From Citrus sinensis (lineage: Eukaryota > Streptophyta > Magnoliopsida > Sapindales > Rutaceae), in assembly GCF_022201045.2 (NCBI RefSeq), contig NC_068560.1:35427001-35491000 (forward strand): a DNA stretch of 64,000 nucleotides, read 5' to 3'. The first letter of the stretch is position 1. Each line of letters begins with the position of its first letter. The position numbers and the translations under genes were made by a program. Below the pieces are notes generated by a model. That model did no database searches. It saw only the letters and a list, made by a program, of their open reading frames with translations, and was not told the DNA's origin. Shown one piece after another: positions 35,664 through 46,242 of the stretch.

Positions 35664-36663
35664 TAATAAAAAATTATTATAACCTTAATCATATCGTAAA
35701 AATTCTCTTCTCAACCGTTAGAGTGGTTTAACAGACCTGGTTGTTTAACATAAAAAATAAACATCATATTAAATAATAATTGATTTTATAATCTGAATTA
35801 TTCTTAACCAATCAAAGTTGCAATATTCTTCTGCTTCTTGGGTTATTTCAAATGTGCAATGGGCCTTACTTCAAAGTCCCCCCTCCTCAGTCCTCGCGTT
35901 CATATCAACGTAACTTATGAATTTTTCTTTCTTTCTTTTTTCTTTTTTTGTCTACCAATCAAATTCGAATATCTCACCTAACTATAAGATTCCTATTCAC
36001 AACAATATCAAACAAAATGGTTTAGATCATTGTATAATAAACAGTAGTAAATTTAATTTAAGAATTGTTTAGAATTAAAATATTATAGTGTTTAGAAATA
36101 GAATCACCACTTAATGTGATTAAAAAAAAAACAAACAAACAAACTTGGAACAAACTCGGAGGATTTCTTCAATCTTCATTAAGTTAGAAGTCAAAGAGGA
36201 AGCAGCACTGATATTAAGCAGGCCTTTTTGAGTGGAGATTGTCCATTGATAAAAAGAAAAAATGTAGGCGATTGATGCCACTGTCATGTGTAAAGCAATA
36301 ATCATATCAGTGTTCCAAAGCTTTGGTTTATCATTAAAAAAAAAATTTAAATTAAAGAAAAAAAAAAAGCTTTGGAACTATCCGCAAAAAATAACAATTA
36401 AATAGCAGGTGATGAGGACAATAAAAGAAAAGGAGAGAGAGGGACAAAATGGTAAATGAGAAGAAGAAGAGGACAATAAAAGAAAAAGAAAAAGAATCAA
36501 AAGCGCATTCATTTTCACATCTTGTCGTCTTCGATACCCACCAAAACAGCTCTCTCACCCATACCCAGCATAAGTTAACACCCCCACCCTCCGTCTCCCC
36601 ATCCATCCCCACCAACACTTTCCATTTCCTCTCTCTCTTTCTCTGCCCCTCCAATTTTACTTT
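35664..36663. other. Upstream region of the GID2/SLY1 gene
   Basis: AT-rich, ending in a CT-rich leader (about 36,540-36,663) that is probably the 5' untranslated region of the F-box gene. No TATA box chosen with confidence. Confidence 0.4.
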
Positions 36664-37197
36664 ATGAAGCGTATGGGTTTTGATTCTCCGGTCACCGCCG
36701 AAGACAAGCAAAAGATGAAGAAAGTCAAACAAGAGGAGGAGAAGGAGAAGGAGAAAGAGGGAGAGCAATCCAAAGAAACTGGCTTCACAAATCTGGACGA
36801 GAACCTTCTGTTCGAGGTGTTGAAACACGCGGACGCCAGGACTTTGGCGCGGGCGGCCTGCGTCAACAAGCTCTGGCACAAGACGGCTCAAGACGAGCGC
36901 CTCTGGGAGTTGATCTGCACCCGCCACTTCGCTAACGTTGGGTGTGCTACCCAACAGCTGAGATCCGTGGTCCTGGCTCTCGGTGGCTTCCGTCGCCTTC
37001 ACTCCCTCTACCTCCACCAGCTTCCCAGGCTGCCACCCGGCGCTCCGCCTTCTTCCTCCAAGTGGAATCCTCTCCCGCGCGTCATGGGCCCCAAGACCCC
37101 GGCCCACTGGGGGAGAGACGAGGTCCATCTCTCCTTGTCTCTGCTTTCCGTTCGTTACTATGAGATGATGACTATTAGGGATCTAACCAAGCAATGA
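36664..37197 (+). CDS. GID2: F-box protein GID2/SLEEPY1, gibberellin signalling
   Basis: 177 residues, single exon. It begins MKRMGFDS, followed by a Lys/Glu-rich arm to about residue 38. The F-box covers about 41-88 (GFTNLDENLLFEVLKHADAR, then ACVNKLWHKTAQDERLWELI). Next is the GGF region (LRSVVLALGGFRRLHSLYL) and the LSL region (LSLSLLSVRYYEMM), both needed in this family to bind DELLA proteins. As part of SCF(SLY1/GID2), the protein marks DELLA repressors for degradation when gibberellin is bound by GID1. Between the GGF and LSL regions lies a Pro-rich insert (about residues 120-150) longer than the corresponding part of Arabidopsis SLY1 (151 residues in all, from memory). The minus strand also has a long open frame here, a shadow. 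Confidence 0.93.
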   Translation: MKRMGFDSPVTAEDKQKMKKVKQEEEKEKEKEGEQSKETGFTNLDENLLFEVLKHADARTLARAACVNKLWHKTAQDERLWELICTRHFANVGCATQQLRSVVLALGGFRRLHSLYLHQLPRLPPGAPPSSSKWNPLPRVMGPKTPAHWGRDEVHLSLSLLSVRYYEMMTIRDLTKQ

Positions 37198-37744
37198 TAT
37201 ATTTACTCCATCCTCCTTGTCTATCTACCTTCTATCTCTGTTTTTTTTCTCCGTTTTTGGCTGGTGAGTTTTGGTTTTCTCTTCTTTTCTTTTTTTTATA
37301 AAGAAAAAGAAAAAAAAACGTTTCGTATGTATGTAATCTGGGACTTAAATTTGTGATCTGTATTCTTATTATGCTAAAACTAGAATTGTGAATCTGTCGG
37401 AATTTATCAATTTCATGTGTTATTATTTTTGGTTGGAGGTGCGGACGATGCGTTTTTTGGGACGAACACAAGCAGAAAGCAACAAAAAGGGGTCCAGTTG
37501 GTGTTGAATGTCTGTTAGTGGCCGCGTTTTGTGGTTGTTTCGGTGGCCTGATTATCAGTACGTAAAAGACAAAGTGATGGGTTTCTGTATAGATTTAGAT
37601 CTATAAAAACCAACGTCCCCTCAGATTATTATGATGACTTTTATGTCCTATTAACAATAGTAGTAGTCATTGCGTCTCAACAAATTTCTTTTTGAGAACC
37701 GAAAGGGCCATACGCATCAGAGGCTGCCTGCCATAGCTAGCAGT
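37198..37744. other. 3' region of GID2
   Basis: T-rich 3' untranslated region followed by unremarkable sequence. No other gene signal. Confidence 0.4.
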
Positions 37745-37773
37745 AGCAGCAGCAGCAGCAGCAGCAGCAGCAG
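37745..37773. repeat. AGC microsatellite
   Basis: Nearly ten AGC units about 550 bp downstream of the GID2 stop codon; not in a supported coding frame. Confidence 0.95.
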
Positions 37774-39260
37774 GGCCTTTCTAACTTTTTCTATGCATTC
37801 ATTACTTCTACCTCGCCCGGATCACAGTATTCAGGCTTGAAAATTATTAGGTACTCTTATAACTGGAATTAAATTTAATTTTGTTGCGCTCCGTCACTTA
37901 CTGATCCTTTTCTGTTACGGGATTCTCTAAATAATGTAGTAGGGGGTATGATTGTATGGTTTGTTTTATTCGGAAGATTAACTCAACTGTGGATGATTGA
38001 TACCCAGTACAACTTTCTTGGTTGTTAATTGTTATAGGGAAACGAAATGTTTTTTTTTTTTTTAAGTTGATGGTAACACTCAACGGACTCTAAATTCTTT
38101 ATAGAGTATGCTAAGCAAATAATTCACCAGATCTGGTGCCAAAGTGTTGCTAACGTAAGGGATTGCCAAACTGCTCATACAGGTACCAGATGTCTCTGGT
38201 TACTGGTGTGGTTTTCATGTTCACTCACAAAACAAAGAAAGAAGAGCAGCTACAAGCCTGTGATAATGTTGTGATTCTAATAAATGTGATAGGGCAAAAG
38301 AGTTTCCGTTGAATGGGAATGACCTTTCATTCTACCAATAATCTCTCCTTTATTTTGGAATCTCTGACGTTGAGGAATGGTGACTATCACATCCGTTGTT
38401 AGCTGAACTCTCAAACTATCAAATGCAAGTGATCGAGACAACGATTTTCCAATTTAATTGCTTCAAAATATTGAAACCTTTCTTTGAAAATCAATCATAT
38501 GATGGTAATCAAAAGCTATGATACAAAGATGAACCGGTTTGACTAACCAACTTAATCACAATGTTCCCAAATTCCAATCTATGCCGAGACAAGCGCCAAG
38601 CGGGGAGCTGGTTTAGAGCACATGGCGCATACGTGGCCGGCAAATTAAAATTTCGATTTCCCACGCGAAAGTTTTTAAACTTCCATGCGGGATCGAAGAT
38701 TCAAAGTCGATTGGTAGTGCGCGACTGCACGTTAAAACTTGAATAACGAAACCTTAAACCCAGCGCTATGTCGGTTAAATGCAAACGTTTTTCTGGACAA
38801 GGAAAATCAAGAGTGGCAATAACATGAGTACTGCATATGTCACGATTTAAATGAGATTATTGTTATAAGCCACAGGTATAGTTCTGTCTTCTGATCGCAG
38901 CCAAAATGGAGCATGTATCGATACTATTATGCGGTCAAAAGTCATTAGGGGCCAGAATCTAAAAAATCTAAGTATAAGGGCAAAATATCAAATACCTAAA
39001 ATGCGTTGGGGGAAAATCATAACAACCGCTATTCTCTGGGATTAACATGACAGATATAAAATGTAGGGAAAGGTATTTTTGTGGGCCAAGATGGCCCACT
39101 ATACATACACAGCTCTACGTATGCTGATGGTCAAAAATCATTTTACAAGTATGCATGCAAGTCAATGTGAAATGAAACATGAAATAACTGGAGATGACTC
39201 TTCTCTTTTAGTCTTTTTCCAAGCAATGACGTGAAGTAACATCTTTACCGTCATCACTGG
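37774..39260. other. Intergenic
   Basis: No supported gene. A less AT-rich patch at 38,560-38,760 has a short open frame without recognisable features. Confidence 0.35.
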
Positions 39261-39273
39261 TTGGAACAAAATT

Positions 39274-39886
39274 AGGGGTGGGCATGGGTTGAGTTAGATC
39301 ATGTTTGTGAAAATATAATTTAACTTAATCTTAATTGGGTTGTGAAAAAATTAATCTAACTCGATCCAATCCAACCATTAAATCATTATTGGGTTAGGTT
39401 GAATTGAGTTGACCTTGTTGATTAAAAATAAAATAATTTTTATGTGGTATTTAAAATTAAATTCAAATAGTTAAAAACATAAATCTCCATAGTAACATTA
39501 AATCTTGTCTATTTTACCTTTACCCTAAACCTATCAACAAACAACTTGACATAACATTTGAATATCTATCAACTTAATTTTAGTAAAAGTTCGGTTTTGA
39601 TTTTTGAATTTTGAGTTTAAATAATTCAATTAATGTCAGATTTAATGGAGAAAATTGAAAAGAGTCTCTTTTACAAAGGAATAAAAATTATTTAAAATTA
39701 GGTTTAACTTTTTAAGTTTACTAATGGATGACGTTTATTTTTTTTTTTATAATTTTTATTGCTATTGAATTGGGTTGGATTATATGGGCTTTTGTAGCTT
39801 AATCCAACCCAGTCATTAATCGGGTTGGGGGAAAAAAATGATCCAGTGAACCCATTATACCAACTCAGTCTATTTCCAACCACTGC
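39274..39886. mobile_element. Possible hAT-like MITE remnant
   Basis: The left end TAGGGGTGGGCATGGGTTGA resembles, imperfectly, the complement of the right end CCAACTCAGTCTATTTCCA followed by ACCACT. The interior carries repeated inverted phrases of the GGGTTGGATT / AATCCAACCC type. No target duplication could be matched, so the limits are approximate. Confidence 0.4.
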
Positions 39887-39889
39887 TCA

Positions 39890-40952
39890 GTGCTGAACCC
39901 GGGGAGGTTCTCGACTCCCGTTAACAACTTTGGCACGGCATTGCTTAGAATTCCAAGTAAACACTAACCAAACATTTGACTCAAAATATTAGAAATTCCG
40001 CAGATATGAAACGTTTTTTTTTTATACTTTTTTAGCAAGTATTATGTCATCAGGGAAGAAAAATATACACATGAAAATTAAGGGATCGTTTGTTTTGAAT
40101 TAGCACTTAAAATTTGTAAATGTTAAGATTCAAGGTTGTGTTTCATCATTTATCCTTTTCACGTGTCAGCATTAGCGTTGGAAAAATATTGTTGGTACTC
40201 CCTCCTCAACCCTTGCGGAAGCATGATGAGAATTGGCGACTGTAATGTGAAACAAGGGCAAAATGTCAAATGGCGAGCAGCTAATGATGAGACTACGCGT
40301 TCATCGCTTAATTCAAACATGGTACCTTGACCAGAAATCTTATTCAAACCTCACAAAAGCACGGTAGTTATGAAACCATAATATGCCTGCTGTATCAGAT
40401 TACATCTATGATGATGTAGCATCGCACAAACGTGCGGGGATCGGGGAAAATGCTGAAGCAGTACTGTGTATGGATTAAGTAATTGATCCCCCCTCGAACT
40501 CCACTTAAAACAGCTGCCATTCCTCAAGCGTTACGCAGGCACTTACGCAAGGCAAAGCAAGTGCTAATCAAATATATAATTTCAAAAATAAATTAATATT
40601 ATTAATTAGTGAAAACAAAGTATCACCATCACTACCCATGTAATTAATATTCCACATCTACATTGCAACCACTTTATAGAACTTCAAAATTGGACTACAA
40701 TTCGTTTGGTTGCCTTCATTCTTGAACCCCAAGATATTTAACACAACCGCATTCTACTCAGTATTCAAGCATTCAGCCCGGTCAAGACTCAAGCGGTGGC
40801 TGCCCTGCTACATATCCATCACAATTTACAAACGCCCACGTGTTTGAAGAACGGTCATCGTATGGCTTTCTATTTTCCCAACTCAAAAAAGTCGTTCTCC
40901 TGTGTTTCTACGTAGTTGCACTGCATGCCCACTAGCTCCAGCTCTGCTAGTG
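39890..40952. other. Intergenic, upstream of the four-motif PIP gene
   Basis: No coding signal. The last few hundred bases should hold the promoter of the gene at 41,103. Confidence 0.4.
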
Positions 40953-40971
40953 TATATATATATATATATAT
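40953..40971 (+). promoter_or_regulatory. TA repeat, probable TATA box of the four-motif PIP gene
   Basis: An uninterrupted TA run about 130 bp before the start codon at 41,103, followed by an A/C-rich leader typical of plant 5' untranslated regions. Confidence 0.5.
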
Positions 40972-41102
40972 GAAACTCTATCAAAACCAAGCTGCACTCA
41001 TTCTACATCAAACAACACAAAACTTTCTCTGAACATCAACCAATTTTCAGCCCAAGAGTTAAAAGCAGAGAACATTCATCACTAATCACACTACTCATCT
41101 AA

Positions 41103-41513
41103 ATGGCTAAAAGTTTTAAGCCAGTTTGCTTTTACTTTGTTCTTCTACTTGTAAGCTCTTCTCTAGTACTCGTTTCGGAAGCTCGTCCTCTCAACGATGT
41201 CGAGGGCCGGCCACGGAACCCTATAATAACCAAAGGGATTGAGATTTTCTTCGATGGACTGTACATCGAAGGAATTAAAACCGGAGGTCCAAGTGGAGGG
41301 GGGGCGGGTCACGCCTTCACCAATGCTCAAACGCTGGAGTCCAAGGACACTGCAGGTCCAAGCGGGGGGGGAAAAGGTCACGCGTTCACCGATGCTCCAA
41401 CTCTAGAGGCCAAGAACTCTGGTCCAAGCGCTGGCGGAAACGGTCACGCGTTCACCAATGCTCAAACTCTGAAGGCCAAGGACTCTGGTCCGAGCCCTGG
41501 TGAGGGTCACTGA
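41103..41513 (+). CDS. PIP-family secreted peptide precursor with four SGPS-type motifs
   Basis: 136-residue precursor. Signal peptide about residues 1-27 (CFYFVLLLVSSSLVLVSEA), a spacer, then four motifs: GGPSGGGAGH (from residue 62), AGPSGGGKGH (85), SGPSAGGNGH (107) and, at the very C-terminus, SGPSPGEGH. Units of 69, 66 and 66 bp start at 41286, 41355 and 41421, with the last motif at 41487. Each complete unit ends in a linker of the type AFTNAQTLESKD. PIP2/PIP3-type precursors in Arabidopsis are known to carry two such motifs (from memory), so four would be an expanded form. Motifs 1 and 2 have Gly or Ala in place of the first Ser. The precursor is likely cleaved in the secretory route or apoplast into several short peptides. 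An eight-G run (41361-41370 region) lies inside the second motif, a place prone to slippage. Confidence 0.9.
   Translation: MAKSFKPVCFYFVLLLVSSSLVLVSEARPLNDVEGRPRNPIITKGIEIFFDGLYIEGIKTGGPSGGGAGHAFTNAQTLESKDTAGPSGGGKGHAFTDAPTLEAKNSGPSAGGNGHAFTNAQTLKAKDSGPSPGEGH
41286..41513. repeat. Peptide-encoding direct repeats of the PIP gene
   Basis: Three in-frame units of 69, 66 and 66 bp plus a final partial unit, each beginning GGTCC(A/G)AG and containing GGTCACGC(C/G)TTCACC except the last. Confidence 0.95.
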
Positions 41514-43600
41514 GGGCTTACTGGCGGAACACCAAGATTCTTTCAATATTTTCTATACTCAAATTTGTTACTTCTTTCTTTCTTTTTCTTAGAATTCACT
41601 TTCGTTTCCCTGTTTCATTCTGATTCTGGTCTAGTGCAGTCGTCAGCCTTTGAATTTGAAGGGCCCATGTAAGGCAAAGTAATTAACTTTCATTTTTATT
41701 ATTAATTTTTTCGAAATAAAGTATCTGTTTCTTTATTCACCCCTGAAATTCAAGCATTGGTCACGCTTTGGTGCCATCCGCTTGTGAGAGGGAGATCAGA
41801 ATTCAGAACTAGATCGTTCTTTCTTCATTCCAATAACTGCTTTTTCCTTTTTCTTTTGTTTTGAACTTTGTGAACAAGCATCCAATTAAGCGTAGCCACG
41901 ATAGAAAATGAGAAATGGTATATATCACAAAATTTACAGGATAACATTTTAAAATGACCATTTATCTGTTGGAAACCTACACGGCTCATTGCTCTATATA
42001 TTTTAAATGTTTAATCATCTAGTCCCAGGCACTATATAAACTCAATACTGAAGGGTACATATAAATGCAGGACCACCATTATTCTTTAATCTTTCAATCA
42101 ACTCCGAGTCCTTAAGTCTGCGATTGTGGTCAGAGACGTAAGCCTACTTAATTCCAAGTCCTCATGTCATATCTGAGATCGTTCGCAGGAATTTTAATTG
42201 AAAGAGTTAATGTATTAAATCACAATGCAAGAGAAATTCAAAAAAAAAAAAAAAAAACAAGTTTGTCTAAATAATTTAAGTCAATTATTTATCTAGTTAT
42301 TATTTTAAAAAATTATCTAAAATACGATTACACCATGTTCCCACTTTCATAACTGTTACTTATTAGATTTGACTTCTTAAAGATAATACAGTAATTTTTT
42401 TTTTTTTTGTATGGTAAAATTTAAAATTAAATGAAACAGATTTTTCTCATATTATCACTGGCTTGGTTGTATTATTTATATTTAAAAAAAAAAAAAAAAA
42501 ACTCCCATTACAGCATGCATTGCATCTTGTAATGAGAAGTTAGGCACGCATATCATTTTCAAGGGAAAATCTTGAACATAGTCCGTCGTTGAGCAGATAA
42601 ATGTTAGATGACTTCAAAGTAGGAAAGCATAACCATTTCAAAGATATATTCAACAGTTAATTAAGCCAAATATTACTATTTCATATACTCCCGTGTTAAT
42701 TTAGCCAAATCTTGTGTCATATGACGATAAAATGCGTCCAAATTAAGCTTCTAAAGTGCGGAAAAAACAAGACCAAAAAAAGATTTAAAGTATTGACCGT
42801 CAAAATGAATATTGGCCGGGGGATGTCTAGAGAGCGACCATGCATGCGATGGCGGTCGTCGGATTTGCGGTTTTGTCATGTTAGGGACGTGTCTTTACTA
42901 GTTTGATTCGGTTTGGTTAATGAAACATTGTTATCAAGGGAAGTCCAAGATTGATGCATAAACCTCTTCACTCTATTTCTTACCAAGAAAAGTATTATTC
43001 AAAGGTGGCTCCGTTTGCACTACTTGTCAGTTTCCATGAAGTCTCCAGAGGCCAAAATCTGACCATCTTTTCTACACTTTGAACATTCTCTTGTTTTCTA
43101 TCGAAACAACTTACTTCAGCAGATCACAAAGAAAATTTATTTGAAATAAACAGAAGCGAATGTCAAATCAATGGTTACCCGAAAAGCCCTATCTTGTAAA
43201 GTCAAAATCAAAATTATGAAGTTAATAAAATTAAATAATAAATAATAAAAATAAGAAAATTTGTAACAGTTAACATACTCAAAAGCTAGATTAGAAACAT
43301 GAAATGACATTCTAACCAAAATTGATCTAATTACCTTCATGATAAGCTATAATTTTAAAAATCAGCTAGTTTAACCTCACAGTTCAACACAGTAACTAGT
43401 GTTATGGGTCACTATATTTTTTCCCATACAACATTAATTATTTACTATGACTCATTAAATGAGATATCTTTTTTTATTCTTTTTTTGATAAAAGATAATT
43501 TTTTTAATATGAATTATCAACTATACTTCGAAAATACGCGCGTGCACGCACACTCATACATGTATATATATATTGATTTTTTAACCAAGCAAGCCGAAGT
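41514..43600. other. Intergenic
   Basis: 3' region of the peptide gene and AT-rich DNA with A runs (42241-42257, 42484-42500). No gene recognised, and no extra SGPS-type motif in an open frame. Confidence 0.4.
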
Positions 43601-43610
43601 GCTTTCCAAA

Positions 43611-45890
43611 AGGGATGGCAATTTGTGGACTCGGTCTGGGTTTGAAAAGCCAATGTTATTGTCATTAAGCCTAGACCGCTCTAAAAATGCGTCCAAGCTT
43701 GTTGGGCCAGGCTTGCGTTTCTATGAATTTGTTAAAAGATTCAAGAAATCTTTATTCTTAGTAAAATGATTGAAGAAATCTCCAAAATGACAAAGTTTGA
43801 AAAGGAAAACAGAAGAATCAGTTAGCAGACCACTATAATAATGTTTCATAAATATTAATTCAAATTGAATTGCACAATATTATGCAATGAGCAATGTTAT
43901 TTAATTTAAACACATTAACCCTATTGGAGGACTTGACCTAGGATTTCTAAGTATCTAACCCAAAACACTAACATATTGGATAGAGTGACATATCATTTTT
44001 ATAAACACAAGTATCTCCCTTTTACTAGTCAATATGGGTCATAACTAAGGTTGACAAATTAAGGACTTGGGCGGGGCTTTTTCAAGCCCAAGCCCAAGCC
44101 CAAGCCCATTAGGTAAGAAGTGCAAGGGCTAGGCTTGGGTTGAGCTTGGGCTTTTAGTTATTTTTTTAGTTTTTTTAAATTTTTGTAAACTTGAAATAAG
44201 TTAATAATAATCAAGTTGTTATAATCAATAATAAATAAAGAAAATAAAAGTTCGTAAATTTAATTTTTTAGTACTAAATTCTCTAATTCAAGCACTCTCT
44301 TAGCTAATTAACGTTTAAAAGAGAGTTTAGTATTATAATTTTAAGTTTTTTGATTCATTATTGATATATAAATTAGAAATTTAAGCTTAATTTTTTTATC
44401 TTTCCATTATTTTTCAAATTTCAATTTATTATTGTAATTAATAATAATTATTTTTTAAATAGAGGGCTTGGATCTGGCCCAAGTTTTTTTTCCTAAGCCT
44501 TTATCCAGACCATCATGTGCAAAGTTCAGGCCAAAGCCAGTGGGGCCAAAGCCCGTGGAAATGGTTCGGGTTGGCCCGAGCTTTTTTGCCATCCCTATAT
44601 ACAACTCAACATCCCCCTCAAATAAAACCACCATTGGACTCCGATTCTTTCGTACGACACACCAGAATTGTTCCACCACTACATTTTGACTACTAGGGTC
44701 TAGTTTTAATTCCAATTGGGGAAACTGATCTAAAATTTGTGGGTATCTAATCCAAAAGACTAACTTATTGGGTGGAGTATCTTATTCTCTCTATGAACCC
44801 AAGTATGCCCTTTACTAGACAACTAAAAAAAAAAAAAACTCCAACTCTAACTCTAACTCTAGTTCTAATAGCTGTTTATTAAAAAAAGTAGTCTCTCTCT
44901 CAAAATTTCTCTCTCATCACCGATCAATCTTCACCACCACAAACCCCAACCAAAAAACCAACAGAAACAAAAGCTAGCTCCTGCTCCTACTATTTCCAAA
45001 ACAAAAACAAAATCTTGATCAAACAACGACCGTCCATCTTTTTAGCTTCATCAAATTCAGGTTCTCATTGTGGTTGTATTCGAGTAGCTTTGTCAAGTGC
45101 TGGGCTCATGTGGCTGCGTCGCACTGGCACAGAGTCAAACTCGATCGACGATTGCTGAACGGTGGTGGTTGCAATTGTTGAGTGGGTGAGAGGCAAATCG
45201 TTAATGAAAGTGGTTGTTGCTTTACTTTGTTTTTAGGTGGGTGTGACACTCACGTTAGGGTCGGTTGTTTTGTCTTCAGAGCATCATCAAAAATTATTTA
45301 AATAAGATTTTATTATTTATTTGAAAAGTCGCATCAATATTTAAGGTTTCAAAAGACACTTCAATTAAATTTTTTCAAATAAAAAATGATTCTCTCTCTT
45401 TAAATTTGGAGAGTTGCTTTCTCATTCGTCAATTTATATTTTATTACTTTTTACTAGAAAAAGAGAGAGAAGTGTTTTGATTACTATTGACTTTTTTTTA
45501 AAAAAATAATTATTTAATTAAAATAATATTAATTTATTTTTATTTAAAGAGTCTTTTGAAAAATAACATATTTTTTCACCTTTCTATTTGTCGCATAAAC
45601 AAATAAATAGATATTTGAAGCGTAAAATTTATAAAAACTTTTGGAGATGCATTTTGATTTTTGATTTTCTTTTTATTTTTTTAATTTGAATTGCTTTTTT
45701 ACTTATATATAATAAAGCTCAGGCCATGCCTGGCGATTTTACAAAAGCCTTTATTCAAGCTCAATGTATATAAACTTTATATTTTTTGAGCCTTTGTTCA
45801 TGTCTTTACCCCACTGGCTGGGCTTAAAGTTGCAGACTTAGGCCGGACCGGCCTGGGCTTGGGCCAGCCCCAGCATTTTTGTCAATCCTA
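43611..45890. mobile_element. Nested or adjoining hAT-like elements
   Basis: Four hAT-like ends are visible: AGGGATGGCAA at 43611, TAAGGTTGACAAA at 44046, the complement of TAGGGATGGCAA ending near 44597, and the complement of TAGGATTGACAAA ending at 45890. Next to the ends lie GC-rich phrases such as GGGCTTGGGC and GGCCCGAGC, as in other members of this group. The simplest reading is an element at 44046-44597 nested in one at 43611-45890; the flanks CTTTCCAA and CTTTCTGA are similar but not identical. No transposase. Confidence 0.5.
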
Positions 45891-46242
45891 CTTTCTGATG
45901 ATTTGGTTCGGGAATCCGGCATCAGTGATGTCTGGGAATAATGGCGTAATTGTTACGTGGCACGTGTTCTTTCTATTACGATCCTATGTCTATAGGAACT
46001 GAAGAAAAATACCATTCAGTTTAGTTTAGTTTAAATAAACAAAAGTAAAACCACTGGCAAAACCCGCCCATGAAATAATCCATCCATATCCAGAAACGGA
46101 ATTATCCGCATCCAGAAGAGCGTGGCAGTAGGCAGATGAACCGGCACGGCCAATCGCCATACCACCGTCATCATTAAGAGACTGGCTGTCGTAATTTCCA
46201 TAAAATTGTTTGGCTTGGAATTTAAGTAAGAAAGGGAAATAA

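Noticed and set aside
36352..37128. Long minus-strand open frame (258 codons) across the GID2 gene
   Set aside because: It is antisense to a clearly conserved F-box gene, and its sequence is Leu/Phe/Ser-rich low complexity caused by the opposite strand's codon use.
38561..38746. Short plus-strand frame in a less AT-rich patch downstream of GID2
   Set aside because: No recognisable motif and no splice partners.
41751..41790. Stretch reading GGTCACGCTTTGGTGCCATCC after the four-motif PIP gene
   Set aside because: It resembles the GHAFTNA linker of the PIP repeats, but it has no upstream SGPS motif and lies beyond the stop codon; probably coincidence.
44455..44715. Frames in GC-rich blocks at 44.5-44.7 kb
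   Set aside because: They arise from the subterminal GC-rich repeats of hAT-like elements.
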